Positions 1 through 6,807 of a DNA stretch of 64,000 bases are shown here, one piece after another. The position numbers were made by a program, and so were the translations under genes. Origin of the DNA: Anthropogastromicrobium aceti (lineage in GTDB: Bacteria > Bacillota > Clostridia > Lachnospirales > Lachnospiraceae); NCBI RefSeq assembly GCF_025567095.1, contig NZ_JAOQJH010000010.1. The stretch is one strand, 5' to 3'. Under the pieces are notes generated by a model, which had not been told where the DNA came from, searched no databases, and was given only the letters and a program-made list of their open reading frames with translations. Numbering within the stretch: position 1 is the first letter of the stretch; every line of letters begins with the position of its first letter.

Positions 1-129
1 GTAGTACACGACGTATGAAATCCCATCAGCATAAATCCTGAACACAGTGGCTATATTTCAGTCTATAGGGCTGGATGATGCTGCCAGAATCTAAGGAATC
101 CCACGGTTTTAACCGTGGGAGTATGTCAA
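1..129 (+). mobile_element. Right end of an IS200/IS605-type element (tnpB-side, omega-RNA tail)
   Basis: The segment carries no complete gene. It ends in a perfect hairpin, TCCCACGG (99-106), a TTTTAA loop and CCGTGGGA (113-120), followed by GTATGTCAA. From memory, this hairpin-plus-tail is typical of the right ends of IS200/IS605 elements in Clostridia. The first 18 bases could be the last codons of a tnpB (one frame ends in TGA at 16-18), and about 80 bases between there and the hairpin would then be omega-RNA scaffold. The tail touches the stop codon of the next gene (130-132). The rest of the element would lie left of the window, so the identification is inference from the end structure. 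Confidence 0.6.
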
Positions 130-1824
130 TCAAAGCTTCTTCATTCCGCAGGGATAGGCGCTCTGCGCTGTCTGCTCCTCTTGTGTTACGACATGATAAA
201 AGCTATATCCGCCGGAGAGATGAGCACAGGTAAAACCGTGCTGCGTCAAAAGCCGACAGGCCAGATAACTGCGAAGCCCTGTCTGGCAATTCACATAAAC
301 AGGCTTATCCCGGTCTAACTCGTCCAAATGCTCCCGCAGATCGTCCAGCGGAATATTGCGGAATCCATTCAAGTGCCCACGCCGATATTCACCTTCCGTA
401 CGGACATCCAGCAGTGTAATGCTGCCATCGCGTGGTAAGCCTTCGACATCATTCCAATGGAACTGCCGCACTTTCCCGCTCTCCAAATCCTCAATCATAA
501 ATCCTGCCATATTGACCGGGTCTTTGGCAGAGGAATAGGGCGGCGCATAGGAAAGGTCAAGCTCAGTCAGTTCCAAAGCTGTCATTTTTGCGCGAATGGC
601 CGTTGCCAGTACATCAATGCGCTTGTCCACGCCGTCGCCGCCAACAATCTGTGCACCGAGCAGCCGCAGGCCTTCCTTTTCATACAGTACTTTCATTGCC
701 ATAGACTGTGCGCCGGGATAATAGGTAGCGTGGGATGCCGGGAAAAGTACGACTTTGTCGTAAGCGATCCCTGCTGCCTGCGCCGTCTTTTCATTGATCC
801 CCGTAGATGCAGCTGTCAAGCCAAACAGTTTCAGAACAGACGAACCCTGAGAGCCGTGAAAGCGGCTGCTTCCGCCACAGATATTGTCAGCGGCAATTCG
901 TCCCTGTTTGTTGGCAGGCCCCGCTAGCGAGATCAACGCTTTCTGCCCGGTCACGAAATGGGTGACCTCTACGGCATCGCCCACAGCATAGATGTCCGGC
1001 ACGGAGGTTTCCATCAGCTCGTTGACAGCGATGCTGCCACGAATGCCAAGCCTGAGTCCGGCATCTTTTGCCAAATGCGTATCCGGGGTAACACCGATGG
1101 CCAGCAGCACCATATCCGAATGCAGCGGTTCACTTTTCTCCAACAGGGTCAGCACGGAATCTCCGTCCTGTTGGAACCCGGTGACGGTTTCACCCAACTG
1201 CAGAATTATGCCGTGTCTGCGCATTTCCGCATGGACAAAGCTTGCCATATCCGCATCCAGCGGCGCTAATAGCTGCTTGGGACGCTGAACGATGGTGACG
1301 GAAACTCCCATCTCCACAAGGTTTTCCGCCATTTCCAGACCGATAAAGCCACCGCCAGCCAAAACAGCGGTTTTCGGCTTCTGATCCTCTACAAAGTGCC
1401 TAATGCGGAGGGTATCCTCCACGGTGCGCAGCGTGAAAACACGCTCACTGCTGACGCCGGAAAGTGCAGGAACCGTTGGCTTTGCGCCGGGGGCAAGAAG
1501 CAGTTTGTCATAGGTTTCTGTATAGATCTTCCCGCTACCCAGTGCGTGGACGGTGACGGTTTTCTCTGCGGGATTGATCGCAGTTACTTCCTGACGTACT
1601 CGTACATCAATGCGAAATCGGTCCCAAAAGCTTTCCGGGGTTTGCAGTGTCAGTTCTTCTTGCTCCTTGATTACACCACCCACATAATACGGCAGGCCGC
1701 AGTTGGCGTAGGATACATAACCGCTACGCTCGATCATTATGATCTGCGCGTGTTCATCCAAACGGCGGATGCGGGCGGCGGCAGAAGCACCGCCCGCCAC
1801 ACCGCCTATGATCACAACTTTCAT
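130..1824 (-). CDS. CoA-disulfide reductase with C-terminal rhodanese domain
   Basis: This 564-residue FAD/NAD(P)H-dependent disulfide reductase belongs to the CoADR-RHD type, which reduces CoA disulfides, CoA persulfides or polysulfides in the cytoplasm. Visible are the N-terminal FAD Rossmann motif (GGVAGGASA, residues 7-15), the single redox cysteine in SYANCGLPYY (Cys42), a second nucleotide-binding motif AGGGFIGLE near residue 155, and a rhodanese domain (about 460-555) with active-site loop CQTGLRS (Cys513). Length fits the fused form. Its ATG overlaps the TGA of the upstream thioredoxin remnant by 4 nt (ATGA), implying translational coupling. The gene is richer in G+C than most of the window. 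Physiological substrate (CoA disulfide, polysulfide or O2) cannot be told from sequence. Confidence 0.93.
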   Translation of the reverse strand: MKVVIIGGVAGGASAAARIRRLDEHAQIIMIERSGYVSYANCGLPYYVGGVIKEQEELTLQTPESFWDRFRIDVRVRQEVTAINPAEKTVTVHALGSGKIYTETYDKLLLAPGAKPTVPALSGVSSERVFTLRTVEDTLRIRHFVEDQKPKTAVLAGGGFIGLEMAENLVEMGVSVTIVQRPKQLLAPLDADMASFVHAEMRRHGIILQLGETVTGFQQDGDSVLTLLEKSEPLHSDMVLLAIGVTPDTHLAKDAGLRLGIRGSIAVNELMETSVPDIYAVGDAVEVTHFVTGQKALISLAGPANKQGRIAADNICGGSSRFHGSQGSSVLKLFGLTAASTGINEKTAQAAGIAYDKVVLFPASHATYYPGAQSMAMKVLYEKEGLRLLGAQIVGGDGVDKRIDVLATAIRAKMTALELTELDLSYAPPYSSAKDPVNMAGFMIEDLESGKVRQFHWNDVEGLPRDGSITLLDVRTEGEYRRGHLNGFRNIPLDDLREHLDELDRDKPVYVNCQTGLRSYLACRLLTQHGFTCAHLSGGYSFYHVVTQEEQTAQSAYPCGMKKL

Positions 1825-2033
1825 CTTGCACCCTCCACCATTGCGACGATCTCCGACTTAGGCTGATAGCTGACCGATTTGGCAACGGCCTTTCCCTCAG
1901 CGATCTTGTGGAGCATTGGAGCGAGCATTTTGCACGATCCGCACCAGTCCGCATAGAAATCCAGCAAAATGGGCTTGTCGGAATGCAGTATCTCATTGTC
2001 AAAATTCGCAGCAGTAATTTTCAGTTCAGTCAT
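1821..2033 (-). pseudogene. Thioredoxin with internal in-frame deletion
   Basis: A 70-residue ORF starts like a normal thioredoxin: FYADWCGSCK with the redox pair Cys31/Cys34, then APMLHKIAEG. It ends like one too (KSVSYQPKSEIVAMVEGAR). Canonical thioredoxins are about 105 residues. The missing part is the middle of the fold, about 35 residues, including the strand with the cis-proline (usually a G-x-x-S-I-P-T motif) that contacts substrates. The reading frame is kept across the joint, so a protein may still be made, but it is unlikely to fold as a thioredoxin. The start is supported by AAAGGAG upstream, and its stop overlaps the next start. I infer a remnant, although a minimal redox peptide cannot be excluded. 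Confidence 0.75.
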
Positions 2034-2061
2034 AAAAAAGGCTCCTTTCTGTTATACCTAA

Positions 2062-2238
2062 TTATTCTTTGTTTTTCAGCTTGCAAATACCTTGCGTCAT
2101 GGTTCCCATCGGGCAAAACGCATACCATGTGCGGGGCTTGTAGAGCACCATAACGGCCCGCAGCGGACAGTTATTTTCACACACACCGCAGGCGACGCAG
2201 CGCGTCTTATCTACGGCAGCCAGTTTCTTTGACAGCAT
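2062..2238 (-). pseudogene. Small 4Fe-4S protein, probably a C-terminal remnant
   Basis: This 58-codon ORF encodes one full ferredoxin-type motif, CVACGVCENNCP (cysteines 14, 17, 20 and 24), followed by FCPMG and a last cysteine at 52, ending in a basic tail. The second set of cysteines is incomplete for a second cluster. I see no good ribosome binding site of its own. Its first codons overlap, in another frame, the tail of the broken Crp-type gene, so the present 5' end looks created by a deletion that fused two neighbours. It could also be a genuine small ferredoxin of the redox cluster. Its place between the regulator and thioredoxin suggests an original electron-transfer role. Confidence 0.6.
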
Positions 2239-2664
2239 TCTGCTGCATCGCCCACATCACATCAGAAAACCGTTTCGTTGCCAACTCATAGAGGAAGCAG
2301 CGGACATATAGATTTTTCTCCTTGAGCGACGCAATGACATTTGCAGGGATAATCAGAACCTCCATATCCATTCCTGCGGTCATTTGCGTATCAAAGGAAT
2401 CTGACTGATAACACAGGAAGCAGAAAGCACGCATAGTTCGCCCGGATACAGGCGGAACAGCGTTACCTCCCGCCCCTCCTCGGAGAGAAGATAGGTGCGG
2501 ATCTCGCCGGAAAGAATGAACAGCATTCCGAGACATTCATTGTCGCGGCTGTGGACGAATGCACCCTTTTCATAATGACGGACAAAGGCACTTTGGCGTA
2601 GCGTTTCCATTTCGTGTTTGGTCAAGGATGACCAGAACGGAAGTTGTGTCAGTGTGCGTTCCAT
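2207..2664 (-). pseudogene. Crp/Fnr-family regulator, frameshifted and truncated
   Basis: Translation from ATG 2664 gives the cyclic-nucleotide-binding-like beta barrel of a Crp/Fnr regulator (MERTLTQLPFWSSL, then GEIRTYLLSEEGREVTLFRL and GELCVLSASC). Around 2397-2400 the frame is lost. Adding one base restores ...CVISQI-S-FDTQMTAG and continues through IPANVIASLKEKNLYVRCFLYELATKRFSDVMWAMQQ. The helix-turn-helix DNA-binding domain that should follow is absent: the frame runs into unrelated codons and stops at 2207, inside the 4Fe-4S remnant. Thus both a one-base loss and a 3' deletion are visible. The start lies 1 nt after the stop of the DUF134-NifX gene, so it once belonged to that operon. 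Confidence 0.8.
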
Positions 2665-2665
2665 A

Positions 2666-3445
2666 TCAATGGCAGCTATGCTTACCGCAGCCGTGGTCAC
2701 CGCAGGTGTGACCTTTCTCGCCATGCTCGTGGTCATGGTGATCACAGTGAACATAGGGGTTGTAGCTCAAACTTCCGTTGAGCAATGCGCTCACCGCAGC
2801 GTCAGCGTCCCCGCTGACACCGCCGTAGAGCTTGATACCCGCTTCGACGAGTGCTGCCTGTGCACCGCCGCCGATGCCTCCGCAAATCAAAGTGTCCACG
2901 CCGTTCTGCATCAGGAAGCCTGCCAGTGCGCCGTGACCGCTTCCGTTGGTATCAATAACCTCCACGTGGACGATTTTGCCGTCCGCAGTTTCATAAAGCT
3001 TGAACTGTTTGGTGTGGCCGAAATGCTGGAAAATCTGACCGTTTTCATAGGTAACTGCAATTTTCATAATGGAATCTCCGTTACAATTTTTATTGAATTT
3101 TTCTGTGTTGGTTCTCTGCATCCGGCAGAAACGGCCGCAATGGGCTGCCTCCTGCCCTCCGCAAATGCGATAGTTTCCTCCGGTGATGTGCAGTGGCTTC
3201 CTGTGGACAAGACACGCTGCGATCTTGCGCCGTGCGCTTTCGTAAATCTCCTGCACGGTAGAACGGGAAATATCCATCTGCACAGCACACTGCTCATGGG
3301 TTTGCTGCTCCAAGTCAACTAACCGAATGACTTCGTACTCGTCAAGCGTCAGCAGGATCGGCTCACTATCTCCACATCCGTTGGGGCAGAAGGTATCGAC
3401 TTGTGGTGCGTCACAAATACGACGGCACCGTGGCGGTCTTGGCAT
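2666..3445 (-). CDS. DUF134 helix-turn-helix protein fused to a NifX/NifB-type cofactor-binding domain
   Basis: The 259-residue protein has two parts. Residues 1 to about 100 are the DUF134 family (MPRPPRCRRI start, CPNGCG cysteines, then a sigma-like helix-turn-helix, LDEYEVIRLVDLEQQTHEQ). From about residue 126 (MKIAVTYENG) runs a dinitrogenase iron-molybdenum cofactor biosynthesis domain (GGIGGGAQAAL motif). The C terminus is rich in His and Cys (CDHHDHEHGEKGHTCGDHGC) and could bind metal. These domains usually accompany Fe-S or Mo/Fe cofactor handling; no nitrogenase is present here. AAAGGAGG precedes the ATG. A perfect 14-bp palindrome overlaps the promoter, so autoregulation is plausible. 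It heads the decayed redox cluster. Confidence 0.9.
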   Translation of the reverse strand: MPRPPRCRRICDAPQVDTFCPNGCGDSEPILLTLDEYEVIRLVDLEQQTHEQCAVQMDISRSTVQEIYESARRKIAACLVHRKPLHITGGNYRICGGQEAAHCGRFCRMQRTNTEKFNKNCNGDSIMKIAVTYENGQIFQHFGHTKQFKLYETADGKIVHVEVIDTNGSGHGALAGFLMQNGVDTLICGGIGGGAQAALVEAGIKLYGGVSGDADAAVSALLNGSLSYNPYVHCDHHDHEHGEKGHTCGDHGCGKHSCH

Positions 3446-3464
3446 GGTACATCCTCCTTTGTTT

Positions 3465-3505
3465 TCGGTATATACCGATTATAGCACGACGGACAGAAAA
3501 ATCAA
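3465..3505 (-). promoter_or_regulatory. Promoter with overlapping 14-bp palindrome for the DUF134-NifX operon
   Basis: On the minus strand TTGATT (3505-3500), a 16-bp spacer and TATAAT (3483-3478) form a promoter. The perfect palindrome TCGGTATATACCGA (3465-3478) starts at the last base of the -10 box and covers the expected start of transcription, the position of a repressor operator. The DUF134 protein itself or the former Crp/Fnr protein are candidate binders. Confidence 0.55.
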
Positions 3506-3622
3506 TATGAATTTTTAAGAAGCCGTTGTGCTATCAGGCTGCCTTTTTGCAGTTTGGTGAACCAGCGGGACAGGTACAATGGCAATTTTACTGTCTCTTT
3601 GGCTTTTGTGACTATACATTCA

Positions 3623-3835
3623 ATGGATATTCAGATGCCTAAAATGGATGGCTATAAAGCAACACAAGAAATTAGACATCTGCCAGATAAAGATAAGGCA
3701 TGTATACCTATCATTGCAATGACAGCAAGTGCCTTTGAAGAAGATAAGAGAGAGGCTATTGCATCTGGGATGAATGGTCATATAGCAAAGCCAATCGATG
3801 TGAATGAATTGATGGCGATATTAGTGAAAAAGTAG
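3623..3835 (+). pseudogene. C-terminal fragment of a response-regulator receiver domain
   Basis: From ATG 3623 the reading frame gives MDIQMPKMDGYKATQEIR, then IPIIAMTASAFEEDKREAI, then GMNGHIAKPIDVNELMAIL. This is the second half of a CheY-like receiver, including the phosphoacceptor Asp, the conserved Thr/Ser-Ala and the Lys-Pro pair, of the type found at the end of hybrid histidine kinases. The first half of the domain (acidic pocket) and any kinase are missing: the sequence upstream of 3620 is unrelated. It is a dead scrap marking a recombination junction. Confidence 0.8.
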
Positions 3836-4123
3836 AAAGATATACACTGGCAGTGAATGAAATAAATAGGTTTTAAGTCGTAACCAGAATCAATAGTTTC
3901 CTTATTTTGAATTTTTATATGTTTGACTATGAAGTATAATCAAAATGTCAAGCAAGAAAAATTCAGATAAGGAGACTTTTTCTCTGCCGAAGACAGTTTC
4001 GCTTTTTGGAACACAAAAAGCTTTACAAAAACTGGTGGACATGCGTGGTGAAAAACAGTATAATGAGGCAAATAAAGAGTGGCTTTTAACTCCAATAACC
4101 TTAGCAGAAGGGGGATTAAGGAA
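3836..4123 (+). other. Intergenic stretch without a supported gene
   Basis: AT-rich DNA between the receiver scrap and the DMT transporter. One open frame (3945-4145) encodes a polar 66-residue peptide, but it has no convincing ribosome binding site, overlaps the transporter start and shows no family features I recognise. Its first part could be a remnant of a longer gene. I see no clear terminator or promoter. Confidence 0.4.
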
Positions 4124-4993
4124 ATGTGGATATTTTATGCAATAGGATCTTCATTTTTTGCAGGAATAACAGCGATCCTTGCAAAATGCGGAATTAAAAA
4201 GACAGATTCGAATGTGGCAACAGCAATACGAACTGTAGTTGTATTGTTGTTTTCATGGCTCATGGTATTGATTACAGGAACATGGGGAGGAATAAGACAG
4301 ATTGACGGCAGGACGCTTCTATTTCTGATTTTATCAGGATTAGCTACAGGTGCATCGTGGTTATGCTATTTTCATGCCCTTCAAAAAGGGGATATCAACA
4401 AGGTTGTTCCCATTGATAAATCAAGTACCGTGTTGTCTATTCTTCTGGCATTCATTTTCCTTCATGAAGGTATTTCTGGGAAAAAAATAATATTTGTATT
4501 GCTTATTGGAATAGGAACCATGATGATGATTACCAAAAAAGACATAAAAACAGATTCTGAAAAAAAGAGTGGAGGATGGCTGATCTATGCGGTGCTATCA
4601 GCAGTATTTGCAAGTCTGACTTCTATTTTGGGGAAGATTGGAATTGAAGGTATTGATTCTAATCTTGGCACAGCAATCCGCACCACAGTAGTGCTGCTTA
4701 TGGCATGGCTCATGGTGTTTGTTACACAAAAACAGAAAGAAATAAATAAGATAGAGAAGAAAGAATTATGCTTTATTTGTTTGTCAGGGCTGGCAACTGG
4801 AGCGTCATGGCTCTTTTATTATCGGGCGTTACAAGAAGGACCAGCAAGTGTAGTAGTGCCGATTGATAAGCTTAGTATGTTGGTAACGATTGCATTCTCA
4901 TGGATTGTATTTCATGAAAAACTGACAAAGAAATCAGCAGTCGGTGTTTTACTTATTACGGCCGGAACGCTGCTTTTAGCAGTTACAGCTTAA
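4124..4993 (+). CDS. EamA-family (DMT) membrane transporter
   Basis: A 289-residue integral membrane protein with about ten hydrophobic helices built as two homologous halves. The near-repeats GLATGASWL(C/F)Y(F/Y) and VVPIDK appear once in each half, as expected for tandem EamA domains of the drug/metabolite transporter superfamily. Family members export amino acids, metabolites or drugs; the substrate here cannot be assigned. I chose ATG 4124 because AGAAGGGGGATTAAGG lies just upstream, rather than an earlier in-frame GTG at 4079. The next gene starts 17 nt after the stop, so the two are probably co-transcribed. Confidence 0.88.
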   Translation: MWIFYAIGSSFFAGITAILAKCGIKKTDSNVATAIRTVVVLLFSWLMVLITGTWGGIRQIDGRTLLFLILSGLATGASWLCYFHALQKGDINKVVPIDKSSTVLSILLAFIFLHEGISGKKIIFVLLIGIGTMMMITKKDIKTDSEKKSGGWLIYAVLSAVFASLTSILGKIGIEGIDSNLGTAIRTTVVLLMAWLMVFVTQKQKEINKIEKKELCFICLSGLATGASWLFYYRALQEGPASVVVPIDKLSMLVTIAFSWIVFHEKLTKKSAVGVLLITAGTLLLAVTA

Positions 4994-5010
4994 ATATCAG
5001 GGAGGGGAAA

Positions 5011-5808
5011 ATGATTTTAATTACAGGGGCAAATGGATTTGTTGGGCATAAGCTCATGGAGCTATGCAAGGATACAGCAGCGTCACCGTCTCTTCGGAAC
5101 GTGACACAGGAAATGGTGAATCGTATGATCAAAGAAAGTAATGCTGATGTTGTTGTCCACACAGCAGCAATTTCTGATATAGGTACTTGCGAGGCAGATC
5201 CAGAAGCATCGTACTTTGCAAATGTGCAGATTCCTATATACATTGCGAATGCGTGTAAAGATAATAATAGAAAGCTGATATGCTTTAGCTCAGATCAGGT
5301 GTATAGTGCTTGTGAGGATTGTGGACCATATACAGAAGAAAATGTGAAGCCAGGAAATATCTACGCTGCTCATAAGCTTGAGATGGAAAAACGTGTGCTT
5401 GATATTCTGCCGTCGGCAGTCATGTTAAGAGCAGAGTGGATGTATGATTATTATGAAAAAAGATCCAACTATTTGATGATGATATTAAATGCAATTCATA
5501 CACAAGATAGTGTTTCTTTCAGTTCAAAGCAATTTCGTGGCATTACTTATTTAAAGGAAGTTGCTGAAAATATGGACAAGGTAATTTTACTTCCAGGCGG
5601 TGCGTATAATTTTGGTAGCGAAACAACACGGTCAATATATGAGGTGACAAATAAGTTTGTTGATATGCTTGGAAAAAGGCTTATCGTCAAGGACGCACCC
5701 GCAAGACACAATTTGTGGATGGACTGCAGCAAAGCAAGAAAGTATGGTGTGGAATTTAGCAGTGTAATTGACGGGTTAGAAAGATGCGCAAGGGATTATA
5801 AGCTATGA
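5011..5808 (+). CDS. RmlD-like NAD(P)-dependent sugar-nucleotide reductase/epimerase
   Basis: This 265-residue short-chain dehydrogenase of the RmlD-substrate-binding type has an N-terminal GANGFVGHKL nucleotide-binding loop, a VVVHTAAISDI strand and a catalytic YxxxK (YAAHK). It resembles dTDP-4-dehydrorhamnose reductase but is shorter and diverged from the rfbD encoded immediately downstream on the other strand. The loop after the first helix is shortened, which may affect cofactor choice. Its substrate is unknown. It lies 17 nt behind the DMT transporter gene with GGGAGGGG as ribosome binding site and ends in a hairpin shared with convergent rfbD. Confidence 0.8.
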   Translation: MILITGANGFVGHKLMELCKDTAASPSLRNVTQEMVNRMIKESNADVVVHTAAISDIGTCEADPEASYFANVQIPIYIANACKDNNRKLICFSSDQVYSACEDCGPYTEENVKPGNIYAAHKLEMEKRVLDILPSAVMLRAEWMYDYYEKRSNYLMMILNAIHTQDSVSFSSKQFRGITYLKEVAENMDKVILLPGGAYNFGSETTRSIYEVTNKFVDMLGKRLIVKDAPARHNLWMDCSKARKYGVEFSSVIDGLERCARDYKL

Positions 5809-5811
5809 AGT

Positions 5812-5850
5812 ATGGGATGGAGCCACAAAACTCCATCCCATTTCATGTTC
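5812..5850 (+). terminator. Hairpin terminator between convergent genes
   Basis: ATGGGATGGAG (5812-5822) and CTCCATCCCAT (5831-5841) form a perfect 11-bp stem with an 8-nt loop, followed by a T-rich run on the plus strand. It sits between the RmlD-like gene and rfbD, which converge on it. Confidence 0.8.
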
Positions 5851-5854
5851 TTTA

Positions 5855-6796
5855 TTAAAATTCAATTTCTTTTAAATATCGTGCAACTGCATCCTGCCAG
5901 GTCGGAAGTGGAGTAAATCCATTTTCAACAAGCTTGGACTTATCCAGACGGCTGTTAAACGGTCTTGCAGCCTTTGAAAGGCCATACTCAGCAGTAGTAA
6001 CAGGAAGAACAGTAACCTTATCCTCACTGTACTCAGTGCGTCCAAGAAGGGTAGCCTGACGGAAGATTTCCTTTGTGAAATCATACCAGCTGATGTAGCC
6101 GCCCTCATTTGTTACATGATAATAGCCGTATTTGTCGGTTTCAATCATATCAACGAGCAGTCTAGCCAAATCAAAGGTATATGTCGGTGTACCGATCTGG
6201 TCATTAACTACCTTTAAGGTACTGTGTGTCTTGGCAACGTTTAACATAGTCTTGATGAAGTTCTTTCCGTTCTTGCCAAATACCCATGCGATACGCACGA
6301 TAAAGTAGTTGTCAAGAGTACTAGAAACAGCAAGCTCACCGTCAAGCTTAGACTGACCATAAACATTAAGTGGCTTATAATCCTTGCAATCTGGTGTCCA
6401 TGGAGTAGTACCCTGACCGTCAAATACATAGTCGGTGCTGATGTAAACCATCTTGCTGCCAGTCTTCTTGCAGGCCTTTGCGATGTTTGCAGTACCATCC
6501 GCATTGATTGCGTGCACCTTATCCTTTTTGTCCTCATCCTCAGCCAGATCAACAGCTGTCCATGCAGCGCAGTGAACGACAACATCCGGCTTCATCTCGC
6601 AGATAACACGATCAACAGCATCAGCATCAGTGATATCTAAAGAAACATATGGCATAGAAACAACAGCAGTACCGTCAGCAGCGCCAGAATACTCTGGTGC
6701 AATATCAGTTCCGATTCCCTCATAGCCGCGCTTAGCCAGTTCATTCATTACATCATGTCCGAGCTGACCGGCAACTCCAGTAACAAATACTTTCAT
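5855..6796 (-). CDS. rfbD: dTDP-4-dehydrorhamnose reductase
   Basis: The protein (313 residues from ATG 6796) catalyses the last step of dTDP-L-rhamnose synthesis, NAD(P)H reduction of dTDP-4-dehydro-L-rhamnose. Evidence: TGVAGQLGHDV nucleotide loop at the N terminus, VVHCAAWTAVD, the STDYVFDG motif and catalytic YGQSK (YxxxK), at a family-typical length. I prefer ATG 6796 over the ATG at 6808 because GGAGG lies 5 nt before it. That GGAGG overlaps the stop of rfbB, so the two are tightly coupled. The rfbA and rfbC genes needed for the full pathway are not in the window. Confidence 0.93.
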   Translation of the reverse strand: MKVFVTGVAGQLGHDVMNELAKRGYEGIGTDIAPEYSGAADGTAVVSMPYVSLDITDADAVDRVICEMKPDVVVHCAAWTAVDLAEDEDKKDKVHAINADGTANIAKACKKTGSKMVYISTDYVFDGQGTTPWTPDCKDYKPLNVYGQSKLDGELAVSSTLDNYFIVRIAWVFGKNGKNFIKTMLNVAKTHSTLKVVNDQIGTPTYTFDLARLLVDMIETDKYGYYHVTNEGGYISWYDFTKEIFRQATLLGRTEYSEDKVTVLPVTTAEYGLSKAARPFNSRLDKSKLVENGFTPLPTWQDAVARYLKEIEF

Positions 6797-6807
6797 AACG
6801 ACCTCCA

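Noticed and set aside
457..927. Long plus-strand open frames opposite the CoA-disulfide reductase
   Set aside because: Shadows of the GC-rich real gene on the other strand; Cys/His/Arg-rich composition without domain features.
3945..4145. 66-residue open frame before the DMT transporter
   Set aside because: No convincing ribosome binding site, overlaps the transporter start, no family features; kept only as a note in the intergenic entry.
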